The notes beneath the pieces were generated by a model that saw only the letters and a list, made by a program, of their open reading frames with translations, searched no databases and was not told where the DNA came from. The position numbers and the translations under genes were made by a program. A stretch of 64,000 bases of DNA from Luteibacter yeojuensis (GTDB lineage: Bacteria; Pseudomonadota; Gammaproteobacteria; Xanthomonadales; Rhodanobacteraceae). This document shows positions 43,152 to 52,599 of the stretch, one piece after another (the stretch's first letter is position 1; each line of letters starts with the position of its first letter). The DNA is taken from NCBI RefSeq assembly GCF_011742875.1, contig NZ_JAAQTL010000001.1:2108001-2172000 (forward strand). The letters are read 5' to 3'.

Positions 43152-45308
43152 ATGCGCATTCGCCTGGGATGGCTCGGCTGGTTGGTCATGGTGGCGGTCT
43201 GCATATGGCTGCCGTGGCATGCGCTTTTCGAAGGTAGCGGTCCGTTCGTTCGCCAGTTGTCGCGCTCACTGGCGTGGAAGAGCATCGCCGAGTGCCTGCT
43301 TTTGCTGGGCACCGTGTACGGAAGCCTCCGCCTGCGCAGGGGCGGGATCGTGCTGGCGGTGCTCTGCGCCGAGGTCTACGCGCGGCGGCACGGAGTGGAC
43401 ATCACGGTGCTGCTGCTCGCGGCGTATCTTGCCGGCCTTGCCGGACTGGGATGGTGCGCGGCCGCCGTCCTCCGCATGCCGCGTGTGCCCAGGCTCGACG
43501 CCCTGCTGCGTAACACCTTACTGGGCCTGGTTCTCTGGTCGGCGGCGATCTGGATCGCATCCTTGGCTGGCGCGGGCGGCCTGCCGGCCCTGCGGATGCT
43601 GGCAGTCTTCCTGCTCGGCGGCTCCGTCGCCATCGCGTTCTGGCGTTGGCGGAAACATATGCCGTTGCCGCGACCTCCCGCCGCGCGTGCCGACGCCTTC
43701 TTCGTCGCGCTCGTCGTGACGACGGTACTCATGCTCGCCGCGAAAGCGGCCGTGGCGGTCGACAGTGACGCCCTGTGGTATGGCCTCAACGCCGACCGGG
43801 TGCTCTTCGGCGACGGCGGGCTGTTCCACTCCCAGGGGCTGGTCGCCCACGTGCACTACTATCCGAAGCTGACCGAGGCGCTGCAGGCACCGTTCCTGGG
43901 GCTCGGGAGCGCCAGCCTCGTGACCGGTCTCAGCCTCGTCTGCTGGGTGCTCCTCGCGATCACCGCACGGCGGGTGCTCGAGGAATTGGACGTGAAGGGC
44001 CTCAGCGCCTGGTTCGGTGCCTTCTTCGCCTGCGCCGTTCCCGCTGTCGCCGCGTCGGCGGCCACTCCCAAGGGAGAGATCCTCGCCGCGTGGTTGTGCA
44101 TCCTGGGATTGCTGGCGGCCCTGCGTCTTCGCCACGGAGACGCGGAGCGTCACTGGCTCGGCATTGGACTGGCTGCGGTGCTGCTCGCACCGCTGGCTCG
44201 CCTGACGGTGGTCCCCTATGCCGCCGCCCTCTTCCTTTTCATCGTGGCGATCGCCTTGAGGCGACGCACGAGGCCTGACTGGCGCATCGGCCTCCCTGTC
44301 CTTTTCGCCCTGGCGGTTGCCTTCCTGGTCTGCCTGCGCACGTTCCGGCAGGCGGGTGTCGCCCTCGTCTCGCCCGACGTGCTGGTGAATCTGCAAGGCC
44401 TGTTGGGCTGGCATCTGCACGACGACATCGGACGCTACGAGCCGATCTTCCGTACCCCGTTCCCCGATGGCCTCCTCGACTCGCTCTTCGGACCCGCCGC
44501 GTACATCCACCAGGCGCTTTTCTGGATGGGCAACGGTTGGCTTCCATTGCTCGTCGCGGCCATCACGCTGCGTGGATGGCGCTGGATGCTGAAGCCGGCG
44601 CTGCCGTTCGTCCTTCTGCTCGGACTGTCGATGTACGTGCTGCTGTACGCCTATCGCTATGGTAACGACGGGGCCGACGGCAACTATTTCATCGTCCCGA
44701 TCGTCCTCCTTCATCTTGCAGCCTGGGTGGGCGTTTTCGGCACCGGTGAGGCGGAGCGGCCTTCCCGCGCCTTCGTCGCGGGTGTGGCTGCGATGACCGC
44801 TTTCTGCCTTTTCATGGTGGTGACGACCGCCAACTGGTTCCCCGGCACGGGGCGCCTCGACGCGCGGTTCGACAGGACGCCATTCGAGGAGCTGCGGACA
44901 CTCGCCGCGGCCCGCTTCCGCCACAGCCATATGGAATCCTTGACCGGGGTCCTGTCGCAATGGCCGGCGGGCACGCGCATGCTCGGCGACATGCCAGCGG
45001 ACGACGGCGGCTATTTTCCTGTTCGTTACGAATCGCTGGGTACGATCTCGTGGGCCCGCCCGCCTCTGATGGTGGACGAGGAGGCTATCGTCGGCCTTTT
45101 TCGCGATCACGACATCCGCCTGGTGGCGCTGAGCCACAATCCCGCGGCCGCCGTCGACGAGAAGGTGCGACCGGTGCTGGAAGACTTGGTCCGGCGCGGC
45201 CGGGCCCGTAAGCTGAACGTTGCCGGCGGTGTCGCCGACCTCTGGCAGCTGGGACCAGCCCCCGCAGCGGGCGAGCCCGGTAACATGGGCGGCCGGCCCC
45301 GGAGGTAA
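43152..45308 (+). CDS. Polytopic membrane protein, GT-C-like
   Basis: A 718-residue inner-membrane protein with at least 12 hydrophobic segments up to about residue 570 and a soluble C-terminal domain of about 140 residues. A conserved-looking acidic periplasmic loop (VDSDALWYGLNADRVLFGDGGLF, about 200-225) after the fifth or sixth helix resembles the DxD/ExD loop of GT-C glycosyltransferases that use polyprenyl-phosphate sugars, but I cannot assign a family. ATG at 43152 begins two bases after the ETF-QO stop; the longer frame overlaps that gene. The next two genes are glycosyltransferase fusions, so a role in surface polysaccharide assembly is likely. Confidence 0.8.
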   Translation: MRIRLGWLGWLVMVAVCIWLPWHALFEGSGPFVRQLSRSLAWKSIAECLLLLGTVYGSLRLRRGGIVLAVLCAEVYARRHGVDITVLLLAAYLAGLAGLGWCAAAVLRMPRVPRLDALLRNTLLGLVLWSAAIWIASLAGAGGLPALRMLAVFLLGGSVAIAFWRWRKHMPLPRPPAARADAFFVALVVTTVLMLAAKAAVAVDSDALWYGLNADRVLFGDGGLFHSQGLVAHVHYYPKLTEALQAPFLGLGSASLVTGLSLVCWVLLAITARRVLEELDVKGLSAWFGAFFACAVPAVAASAATPKGEILAAWLCILGLLAALRLRHGDAERHWLGIGLAAVLLAPLARLTVVPYAAALFLFIVAIALRRRTRPDWRIGLPVLFALAVAFLVCLRTFRQAGVALVSPDVLVNLQGLLGWHLHDDIGRYEPIFRTPFPDGLLDSLFGPAAYIHQALFWMGNGWLPLLVAAITLRGWRWMLKPALPFVLLLGLSMYVLLYAYRYGNDGADGNYFIVPIVLLHLAAWVGVFGTGEAERPSRAFVAGVAAMTAFCLFMVVTTANWFPGTGRLDARFDRTPFEELRTLAAARFRHSHMESLTGVLSQWPAGTRMLGDMPADDGGYFPVRYESLGTISWARPPLMVDEEAIVGLFRDHDIRLVALSHNPAAAVDEKVRPVLEDLVRRGRARKLNVAGGVADLWQLGPAPAAGEPGNMGGRPRR

Positions 45309-45314
45309 GTTCAC

Positions 45315-47396
45315 GTGTCGACCCCGATTTCCTGGCGCTACAAGCGCCTGATGAGCATGGCGCGACGCGTGCGTGCCAGTATCGCGCTGCGTGGATGGCG
45401 CGGGACGATCGGGCGGATTTCGCAGGATTTCGGGCGGCGGCCGGATGTGGACGATTCGTTGAGTCTGTTGCCGCTGGAGGCGGCGTTCTCGTCGCTGTCC
45501 CTGCCGACATCGAACACGCCCCGGGTGTCGATCGTCATTCCGGTGCATGGGAAGATCGAATACACCCTGGCCTGCCTGAGGTCGATAGCCAACTTCCCGC
45601 CGACCGATCCATTCGAAGTGATCGTGGTGGACGACGCCTCGCCGGACAACACCCCGGCCGTGCTGGCCGAAGTATCCGGCTTACGCTTGCTGAGCAACGA
45701 ACACAACCTGGGATTCGTCGGCAGTTGCAATGCCGGTGCGGCGGCGGCGCGCGGCGAGTACCTCGTTTTCCTCAATAACGACACTCAGGTCACCGCAGGT
45801 TGGACGGAAGCCTTGCTCCGATGCTTCGAGCTACATCCAGAAGCCGGTATCGCGGGAAGCCAGCTCGTATACCCCGACGGTCGACTGCAGGAAGCCGGTG
45901 CCTGGGTGTTCTCCGATGCGTCGGCCTGGAATATCGGCCGCTTTTCCTCGCGGAAGGATCCTTCGTTGCGTTATGCGCGCACCGTGGATTATGTCTCCGG
46001 AGCCTCGCTGGCCATACCGCGCGACTTCTTCCTGTCGCTGGGCGGCTTCGACATGCGTTACGCGCCGGGCTATTACGAGGATACCGACCTGGCGTTTGCC
46101 GCGAGGGCGGCGGGCCGCTCGGTCTGGTACGTGCCCGACAGCCTCGTGATCCATGCGGAAGGTGTCAGTTCTGCCGGAATCGTCGAAACGGGAATGAAGC
46201 GCTTCCAGGCCATCAACCAGGCGAAGTTCGCGGAGAAGTGGCGCGAGGCGCTGCGTCTGCAACCGGCTCCGGGAACGTCGCTGGAAATCGTGGACAGGCG
46301 ACGGCGGCGAGGCACCGTGCTCGTCGCCGATACAGTGGCACCGGATGCTTCCCGCGATTCCGGGTCGCTCCGGCTCATCGGCATGATGAAATTGCTGCTG
46401 GACGATGGCTGGCACGTTGTCTTCGCACCGGACGACGGACATGCCGACGAGCAGGTCATTCGCGAACTCGGCGGACTGGGCATCGAACTGCTCATCAAAC
46501 CTTGGGTAAGCAGCCTTCCGTCATGGCTGGCCGCCAACGGCAAGGACCTGCGCGCCGCCATCCTCTGCCGTCATACGGTAGCGGGGCAGTACGCGAGTTT
46601 CGTTCGACGTCACGCGCCGGAAGCGAAGCTGGTCTTCGACACAGTCGACCTGCACTTCCTGCGCGAGGAACGCGCCGCGGAACGAAGCGGCAACGGCGCG
46701 CTCGCCCGTCAGGCGGACGCCACCCGTCGCCATGAATTCGATCTTATCGAGAACGCGGACACGACGTTCGTCGTAAGCGACTACGAGCGCGAACTGCTGG
46801 CTCGACTGCTGCCGACGGCACGCGTGCAATTGCTGTCCAACATCCACGAAGTGTACGGACGCGAGGCCGGTTTTGCCGGGCGACGCGACCTGCTCTTCGT
46901 GGGCGGCTATGGCCACCCGCCCAATGCCGACGCCATGCGCTGGATGGCGCAGGAAATCCTGCCCGCCCTGCGCCGGGTCGATACCGACGTACGGATCCTC
47001 GTCGCCGGCGACGTGCCGGACAGCGAAAGCCGGGCATTATCGGAGGCGGGTCTGGACATACTCGGGCGGGTGCCCGACCTTGCGCCGCTCATGAATTCGG
47101 TACTGGCCTCGATCGCTCCGCTGCGTTTTGGCGCTGGTGTCAAAGGCAAGGTGAACATGGCGATGAGTCACGGCCTACCGGTCATCGGCACCACCATCGC
47201 TGTGGAAGGTATGCGCCTCGCCCACGACACGGACGTGCTGGTCGCGGATACGCCCGATGCGTTCGCGGATGCTTATCGACGACTTCGCGACGACGAGGCA
47301 CTCTGGCTGCGCGTCTCCGAAGACGGCCTCGAGAACGTACGCACGCACTTCTCCGCGGAGGCGGCGAGGGAAGCCCTGCGGGGAGCCATCGCCTGA
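45315..47396 (+). CDS. Two-domain glycosyltransferase (GT2-GT4 fusion)
   Basis: A 693-residue fusion. Residues about 65-310 are a GT2 (GT-A) domain: VSIVIPVHGKIEYTLACLRSI, VIVVDDASPDNT, FLNNDTQVTAGW (acidic metal site) and YYEDTDLAFAARAAG. Residues about 330-690 are a GT-B domain of the GT1/GT4 type: TVAPDASRDSGSLRLIGMMKLL at its start and LFVGGYGHPPNADAMRWMAQEILP and APLRFGAGVKGKVNMAMSHGLPVIGTTIAVEGM at its end. One protein could thus add two successive sugars. The start is GTG at 45315, with an ideal GGAGGT eight bases upstream. It sits between the polytopic membrane gene and the WbsX-RgpF gene, which follows after 2 bp. Confidence 0.9.
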   Translation: MSTPISWRYKRLMSMARRVRASIALRGWRGTIGRISQDFGRRPDVDDSLSLLPLEAAFSSLSLPTSNTPRVSIVIPVHGKIEYTLACLRSIANFPPTDPFEVIVVDDASPDNTPAVLAEVSGLRLLSNEHNLGFVGSCNAGAAAARGEYLVFLNNDTQVTAGWTEALLRCFELHPEAGIAGSQLVYPDGRLQEAGAWVFSDASAWNIGRFSSRKDPSLRYARTVDYVSGASLAIPRDFFLSLGGFDMRYAPGYYEDTDLAFAARAAGRSVWYVPDSLVIHAEGVSSAGIVETGMKRFQAINQAKFAEKWREALRLQPAPGTSLEIVDRRRRRGTVLVADTVAPDASRDSGSLRLIGMMKLLLDDGWHVVFAPDDGHADEQVIRELGGLGIELLIKPWVSSLPSWLAANGKDLRAAILCRHTVAGQYASFVRRHAPEAKLVFDTVDLHFLREERAAERSGNGALARQADATRRHEFDLIENADTTFVVSDYERELLARLLPTARVQLLSNIHEVYGREAGFAGRRDLLFVGGYGHPPNADAMRWMAQEILPALRRVDTDVRILVAGDVPDSESRALSEAGLDILGRVPDLAPLMNSVLASIAPLRFGAGVKGKVNMAMSHGLPVIGTTIAVEGMRLAHDTDVLVADTPDAFADAYRRLRDDEALWLRVSEDGLENVRTHFSAEAAREALRGAIA

Positions 47397-47398
47397 GC

Positions 47399-49429
47399 AT
47401 GCCCGTGAACGAAACGATCCGCTCCCTGGTTTTCCGCAGCCTGCGCATGGGCTTCCGCCTCGCCCCGCTATCGCCGGCGACGCGCGACCGTTGGCGCCGG
47501 AAGTTCCTTGAGCGCCATGCCGATCTTGTTCCCGACGGACCGCGTGGAAGGAGTGGCGGGGCGTCGGCGCATCGTGCCTTCGATCATGCCGGACATCGGG
47601 CCATCGATTACATGGCGCCACAACCCGGCGTACTGCCGCGCGTACTGCCCGCTACCGTCGTCGCCTTCTACCTGCCCCAGTTCCATCCGATCCCGGAGAA
47701 CGACCTGTGGTGGGGTACGGGCTTCACCGAATGGAAGAACGTGGCACGCGCCTTGCCGCAGTTCGAAGGACACCTGCAGCCCCGCTTGCCGGGCGAACTC
47801 GGGTTCTACGACCTGCGTCTGGCCCAGACGATGCGGGACCAGATGACGCTCGCCCGCGAGCACGGCATCTCCGCGTTTTGTACTTACTTCTATTGGTTCG
47901 CGGGCAAGACCCTGCTCGAAGCGCCGCTGCGTGCGTGGCTCGCCGACCCTTCGATGGAACTGCCGATCTGCCTCTGCTGGGCGAACGAGAACTGGTCGCG
48001 CCGCTGGGACGGACGGTCGGAGGAAATCCTGATCGGCCAGGATCATGGTCCAGAGGACGATCTGGCTTTCATCGCGCATGTCGCCGATTACCTGCGCGAC
48101 CCGCGCTATCTACGCGTCGAAGGCAAGCCCGTATTGCTCGTGTACCGACCGGGCCTGTTGCCGGACGCGGCTGCCACTGCGGCACGCTGGCGCGCATGGT
48201 GCCGTGACGCGGGTATCGGCGAGATTCATCTCGCCTACGTGCAGAGTTTCGACAACGTCGATCCTCGCGATATCGGTTTCGACGCGGCCGTTTCGTTCCC
48301 GCCGAACAATACGTCTCTCGAACCCGTGACCGCCCGGCGAACACTGATCAACCCGGACTACGCCGGGCAAGTCCTCGACTGGCGCGAACTTGCCGTTATC
48401 GGTCCCGATCCTGCCTACCGCCTCTATCCCGGCGTGAACCCGGGGTGGGACAACGAGGCGCGGCGCAGCGGACGAGGCCGCACGTACGTGCATGCGAGTC
48501 CGGCGCGTTATTCGACGTGGCTGCGCGAGAGCGTGGATGTCGCACGCCGGCGATCGCCCGATGCACCATTGGTCTTCGTTAATGCCTGGAACGAATGGGC
48601 GGAAGGTGCGGTGCTGGAGCCTGATGCGCTGCGTGGCCACGCGTGGCTGCAGGCCACGCGCGCCGCACTTGCTCCCCTGCCGTCCGATCCGGCGCCCTGC
48701 GCCGTGGTGCATGCATGGCACGTGGACCTGCTTGCCGAGATCGTCGGTGCATTACGCGACACGGGCATCGCATGGCGCATCGTCGTGACCACGGTGCCGG
48801 AGCGCGAACGGGCTGTCGGGGCCGAACTTGCGCGGCTTGGGGTCGATGCCGAGGTCGTCGTACTGCCCAACCGGGGACGAGACGTGCTGCCCTTCCTGAA
48901 GGTCCTGGCACGCCTGTCGCTCGACGGCACGCGGATCGTACTGAAGCTGCACACCAAGCGAACCGAACATCGCGCCGACGGTGATCGCTGGCGTCGCGAA
49001 CTCCTGGCGACGCTGACGGCACCCGATCGAGCAACGCGCCTCCTCGAAGCCTTCCAGCGAGACACCGGCCTGGGGGCCATCGCGCCGGACGCGCACGCCC
49101 TGAAGCTGGCCGGCTACGTCGGAGCGAACGCGGCCTGGATGGCCCGGCTGGACGACCGCATGGGCCGCAAGGAACGCCGCGAAGACCGCTTCATCGCCGG
49201 GAGCATGTTCTGGGCACGCGTCGACGCCCTCCGTCCCCTGCTCGAGATGGACCTGTGCGACTGGGAGTTCGAGGAAGAGGCCGGCCAGGTCGACGGCAGC
49301 CTGGCCCATGCGCTGGAGCGCATGGTCGCCCTGGCGGTCTCCGAGCGTGGCTTGCGCACGGTGGAAGCCAACGACGTGCTGGGTGAGCCGGCATCCATCC
49401 AGTTCAGGTACGCGGAACCCTCGCCTTGA
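47399..49429 (+). CDS. WbsX-like / RgpF-like glycan synthesis fusion protein
   Basis: A 676-residue protein with two polysaccharide-synthesis domains. Residues about 85-430 are a WbsX-type (GH99-like) domain: VVAFYLPQFHPIPENDLWWGTGFTEWKNV, FCTYFYWFAGKTLLEAPL, LPICLCWANENWSRRWDG and VFVNAWNEWAEGAVLEPD. Residues about 440-660 resemble the rhamnan-synthesis F (RgpF) domain: AVVHAWHVDLLAEIV, VVLPNRGRDVLPFLKVL, VLKLHTKRTEHRADGDRWRRELL and FIAGSMFWARVDALRPLL. Such fusions occur in O-antigen and capsule loci, often with rhamnose-containing polymers. It is the third of three consecutive glycan genes inside the ETF region. Precise reaction unknown. Confidence 0.9.
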   Translation: MPVNETIRSLVFRSLRMGFRLAPLSPATRDRWRRKFLERHADLVPDGPRGRSGGASAHRAFDHAGHRAIDYMAPQPGVLPRVLPATVVAFYLPQFHPIPENDLWWGTGFTEWKNVARALPQFEGHLQPRLPGELGFYDLRLAQTMRDQMTLAREHGISAFCTYFYWFAGKTLLEAPLRAWLADPSMELPICLCWANENWSRRWDGRSEEILIGQDHGPEDDLAFIAHVADYLRDPRYLRVEGKPVLLVYRPGLLPDAAATAARWRAWCRDAGIGEIHLAYVQSFDNVDPRDIGFDAAVSFPPNNTSLEPVTARRTLINPDYAGQVLDWRELAVIGPDPAYRLYPGVNPGWDNEARRSGRGRTYVHASPARYSTWLRESVDVARRRSPDAPLVFVNAWNEWAEGAVLEPDALRGHAWLQATRAALAPLPSDPAPCAVVHAWHVDLLAEIVGALRDTGIAWRIVVTTVPERERAVGAELARLGVDAEVVVLPNRGRDVLPFLKVLARLSLDGTRIVLKLHTKRTEHRADGDRWRRELLATLTAPDRATRLLEAFQRDTGLGAIAPDAHALKLAGYVGANAAWMARLDDRMGRKERREDRFIAGSMFWARVDALRPLLEMDLCDWEFEEEAGQVDGSLAHALERMVALAVSERGLRTVEANDVLGEPASIQFRYAEPSP

Positions 49430-49444
49430 TCCCCGAGGAGCCCC

Positions 49445-49465
49445 GACCCGCTAGAATGGCGGGTC
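49445..49465 (+). promoter_or_regulatory. Dyad with embedded TAGAAT upstream of etfB
   Basis: GACCCGC-TAGAATG-GCGGGTC is a perfect 7-bp inverted repeat whose loop is a good -10 hexamer (TAGAAT, 49452-49457). The start site would fall about 30 bp before the etfB ATG. The dyad may be an operator over the -10 element, or a hairpin ending the upstream glycan genes. No clear -35 box (TTGATC at 20-bp spacing is too far). Confidence 0.4.
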
Positions 49466-49494
49466 GCAATACCTAATTCATGTGAGGACCTTCG

Positions 49495-50241
49495 ATGAAG
49501 ATTCTGGTCGGCTACAAGCGCGTCGTGGACTACAACGTCCGCATCCAGGTGAAGCCCGACGGCACCGGCGTGGTCACGGACGGCGTGAAGCTCTCCGCCA
49601 ACCCGTTCGACGACATCGCCCTCGAAGAGGCCCTGCGCCTGCGCGAGAAGGGCGTGGCTGAAGAAGTGGTGGTGGTGGGCATCGGTCCCGCGGACCTGAC
49701 CGCCCATCTGCGCAACGGCCTGGCCATGGGCGCCAACCGCGCCATCCATGTGCAGAGCACCGATGCCGTGTCGTCCCTGACCGCCGCGCGAACCTTCCTC
49801 AAGCTGGTCGAGAAGGAACAGCCGGGCCTGGTGATCCTGGGCAAGCAGGCCATCGACGACGACGCCAACCAGACAGGCCAGATGCTTGCAGCCTTATGGG
49901 ACCGCCCGCAGGCCACGTTCGCCAGCAAGGTCGAGATCGCCGACGGCAAAGCCACGGTGACCCGCGAGGTGGACGCCGGCCTGGAGACGATCGAGGCCGA
50001 CCTTCCCGCCGTGATCACGACGGACCTGCGTCTGAACGAGCCGCGCTTCATCAAGCTGCCCGACATCATGAAAGCCAAGTCGAAACCCATCGACGTCATT
50101 GAGTTGGGTTCGCTGGGTGTCGACGCCGCCGACCACATCAAGACCACCCATTACACCGCTCCCGCCAAGCGCAGCAAGGGCGTGATGGTGAAAGACGCCG
50201 CCGAGCTCGTCGCGGCCCTCAAGCAAAAGGGCCTGCTGTAA
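49495..50241 (+). CDS. etfB: Electron transfer flavoprotein beta subunit
   Basis: A 248-residue ETF beta subunit, which with EtfA carries electrons from acyl-CoA and other dehydrogenases to ETF-QO. Typical segments: MKILVGYKRVVDYNVRI at the start, NPFDDIALEEALRLREKG, GKQAIDDDANQTGQMLAALW (AMP-binding region) and DLRLNEPRFIKLPDIMKAKSKP, the recognition-loop region. GAGG precedes the ATG at seven bases. etfA follows 22 bp downstream. Confidence 0.96.
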   Translation: MKILVGYKRVVDYNVRIQVKPDGTGVVTDGVKLSANPFDDIALEEALRLREKGVAEEVVVVGIGPADLTAHLRNGLAMGANRAIHVQSTDAVSSLTAARTFLKLVEKEQPGLVILGKQAIDDDANQTGQMLAALWDRPQATFASKVEIADGKATVTREVDAGLETIEADLPAVITTDLRLNEPRFIKLPDIMKAKSKPIDVIELGSLGVDAADHIKTTHYTAPAKRSKGVMVKDAAELVAALKQKGLL

Positions 50242-50263
50242 GGCAGCCGACCGGAGAATCGAC

Positions 50264-51202
50264 ATGACCAAGATCCTCGTTATCGCCGAACACCTGGACG
50301 GCAAGCTCAATGCCTCGACCGCTCGCGCCGTTAGCGCCGCCGCCGCCGTCAAGCCGGAAGCCATCGACGTCATCGTGTTGTCCGATGCACCCGAGGCCAT
50401 CGCCAACGAAGCCGCGAAGATCGACGGTGTGGCCAGGGTGCTCACCGTCGCGCGCGCGGAGAACGCGCATCCGTTGGCCGCCGTTCTCGCCCCGCAAATC
50501 GCCAAGGCTTCCGCGGGTTACAGCCATGTGTTCGCTCCCTCCACCACGTTCGGCAAGGACATCGCCCCGCGCGTCGCCGCCCTGCTCGGCGTGTCCCAGG
50601 TCAGCGATGTCATGACCGTAGAGGGCCCGCACAGCTTCACGCGCCCGATCTACGCCGGCAACGCCATTGTGACGGTGGAGGTGGATGCATCGTCCACGGT
50701 CGTCGCGACGATCCGCACGGCTTCCTGGCCGGCGGCCGCCATGAACGGTTCGGCCGCGGTCGAGGCGCTTGCCCTCGACGTCGCCTTACCTTCGTACACG
50801 CGCTTCGTGGGTCTGCAGCAAGGCAAGAGCGACCGGCCCGACCTGCAGGGCGCCCCGAGGGTCGTCTCCGGTGGCCGCGGCGTGGGTTCGAAGGAGAACT
50901 TCGAGATCATCTACAAGTTCGCGGACAAGATCGGTGCCGCCGTCGGCGCCTCCCGCGCCGCCGTCGATGCGGGCTACGTACCGAACGAGATGCAGGTGGG
51001 CCAGACCGGAAAGATCATTGCCCCCGAGCTTTACATCGCCGTAGGCATCTCGGGCGCGATCCAGCATCTCACCGGGATCAAGGATGCCGGGACGATCGTG
51101 GCGATCAACAAGGACGGCGAAGCGCCTATTTTTGAGATTGCGGATATCGGTCTGGTTGGGGATCTGTTCAAGATACTGCCCGAATTGGAAGCTTCGCTCT
51201 AA
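50264..51202 (+). CDS. etfA: Electron transfer flavoprotein alpha subunit
   Basis: A 312-residue ETF alpha subunit. The C-terminal FAD-binding domain is clear: [85 protein letters not shown]. The GGAGAATCGAC ribosome site fits the ATG. It ends the etfBA unit and marks the conserved left border of the variable O-antigen locus; in Xanthomonas the same region lies between etfA and metB. Confidence 0.96.
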   Translation: MTKILVIAEHLDGKLNASTARAVSAAAAVKPEAIDVIVLSDAPEAIANEAAKIDGVARVLTVARAENAHPLAAVLAPQIAKASAGYSHVFAPSTTFGKDIAPRVAALLGVSQVSDVMTVEGPHSFTRPIYAGNAIVTVEVDASSTVVATIRTASWPAAAMNGSAAVEALALDVALPSYTRFVGLQQGKSDRPDLQGAPRVVSGGRGVGSKENFEIIYKFADKIGAAVGASRAAVDAGYVPNEMQVGQTGKIIAPELYIAVGISGAIQHLTGIKDAGTIVAINKDGEAPIFEIADIGLVGDLFKILPELEASL

Positions 51203-51215
51203 CCTTGCCGCTTGC

Positions 51216-51303
51216 ACCGGGTGGCCACCTGATGTGGATTTCCTGCATGAGGCATCCAGGGTGGCGGAATCAGCTGATTCCCGCCTCTTGGTCGCCACCC
51301 GGT
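51216..51303. repeat. Nested inverted repeat (MITE-like) after etfA
   Basis: Outer arms ACCGGGTGGC (51216-51225) and GCCACCCGGT (51294-51303) are exact inverses. At the centre lies GAATCAGCTGATTC (51267-51280), a perfect 14-bp palindrome extended by GGCG and CGCC with one bulged base. It differs from the REP-like family. It may be the etfA terminator or a small mobile-element remnant at the locus boundary. Confidence 0.5.
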
Positions 51304-51540
51304 CTCACCAACGGCGAGAATAGAACTCCCCCGTATGCTGCTTCGCCGCCCGACGAGAATGGCTTGCTGCGCAAGCCCGCTACGATCCGTGCAAGCAAGC
51401 CAGAGCGGCCGAACCGAACGGGACCAGCCGATGGCGCGACGAGGATTGCCTGTCGAGAAGCCGATTAGCCGACAAATTAGCTGGTAGAATCGAGGGTTAA
51501 CCAGCTGCTGCCAAACTGGCGCTCGCCGAAGGAACCGCTC
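51304..51540. other. Noncoding left border of the O-antigen locus
   Basis: No recognisable gene; an 87-codon frame across it has no ribosome site or family resemblance. GC falls through this stretch. TAGAAT near 51486 is a possible -10 element for the acyltransferase operon. Confidence 0.4.
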
Positions 51541-52599
51541 ATGCACCGGGAAAACAACTTTGACGCCGTCAGGCTTCTAGCGGCGGCGACTGTAATCTTC
51601 GGTCATGCCCATCCACTGAGCCAGACTGCAGGCCCCGCGCTTTTGGGGAATTCCGTGCAGGCCCTCGCTGTGAAGATATTCTTTGTCATCAGTGGCTACC
51701 TGATCTGCACGAGCTGGATACTTGATCCACGACCGACTCACTATCTTAGAAAGCGGGCGCTGCGAATTTTCCCCGCACTCTTTGCAATCTGTGTCCTGAC
51801 AGTATTCATTGCCGGCCCCCTGATGACCACACTGTCTCTGGGGGAGTATTTCGGTTTTCGCCATACTTATAGCTATTTTCACAACGTGCTCCTGAGGCCG
51901 GTTTATGACCTGCCAGGGCTGTTCGCAAACAACGCCTATCCCATCGCGGTCAATGGATCGCTTTGGAGCCTTCCCATCGAGTTTTCGATGTATTTGTTGC
52001 TCCCGGTTTTGCTAGTCGCAGGCAGGCTTATAAACAAGAAAGTGGTGATCGTCCTTGCAACGGCCTTGTTGTGCGCACTAAACCTGAACTTCGTTCGCAT
52101 CTCACCCCCGCAGGCTCATCCGGTCTTTTACGGAAGCGACCTTATAAGCGCACTCGATGTCGCGCCGTACTTCCTCATTGGCGCAACCATCAAAATTTGC
52201 AATCTCGACCGATTTCTCGATCCCGTCATGGCACTTTTCCTCGCCATTCTGGTGGCCTTGATTCCTCCTGCTGCTGCTGCGACGTCGGAACTTGCTCTAT
52301 TCCTCTTGCTGCCCTATTGCACTTTGTCATTGGCGATGTCATCGCACCGGTTTCTTTCCAAGGCTGGTCGCTTTGGAGACTTCTCGTACGGGTTGTACCT
52401 CTATGGGTTCCTCGTTCAGCAGTCAGTAAATCATTTCACCCAGAATACACTTACCGCACTGCAGAACGCACTCGTAAGCCTTCCCATCGCCTTGGCGCTG
52501 GCGGCGCTTTCGTGGCATTACATTGAAAAGCCGATGCTATCTCTCAAACCCCGCCCCCGCATGGATGACCTGAAAATTTCTCTTGAGGAGACCAAGTGA
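51541..52599 (+). CDS. Acyltransferase 3 family membrane O-acyltransferase
   Basis: A 352-residue membrane protein of the acyltransferase-3 (OafA-like) family, which O-acetylates sugars of surface polysaccharides. It begins NNFDAVRLLAAATVIFGHAHPL, with the catalytic-site His of the R..A...V...H pattern, followed by FFVISGYLICTSWI and YLRKRALRIFPALF, all typical, and has about ten membrane helices. AAGGAA lies eight bases before the ATG. It is the first gene of the plus-strand O-antigen operon and has clearly lower GC and less biased codon use than etfA, indicating transfer. The next gene overlaps its stop (TGATG). Confidence 0.92.
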   Translation: MHRENNFDAVRLLAAATVIFGHAHPLSQTAGPALLGNSVQALAVKIFFVISGYLICTSWILDPRPTHYLRKRALRIFPALFAICVLTVFIAGPLMTTLSLGEYFGFRHTYSYFHNVLLRPVYDLPGLFANNAYPIAVNGSLWSLPIEFSMYLLLPVLLVAGRLINKKVVIVLATALLCALNLNFVRISPPQAHPVFYGSDLISALDVAPYFLIGATIKICNLDRFLDPVMALFLAILVALIPPAAAATSELALFLLLPYCTLSLAMSSHRFLSKAGRFGDFSYGLYLYGFLVQQSVNHFTQNTLTALQNALVSLPIALALAALSWHYIEKPMLSLKPRPRMDDLKISLEETK

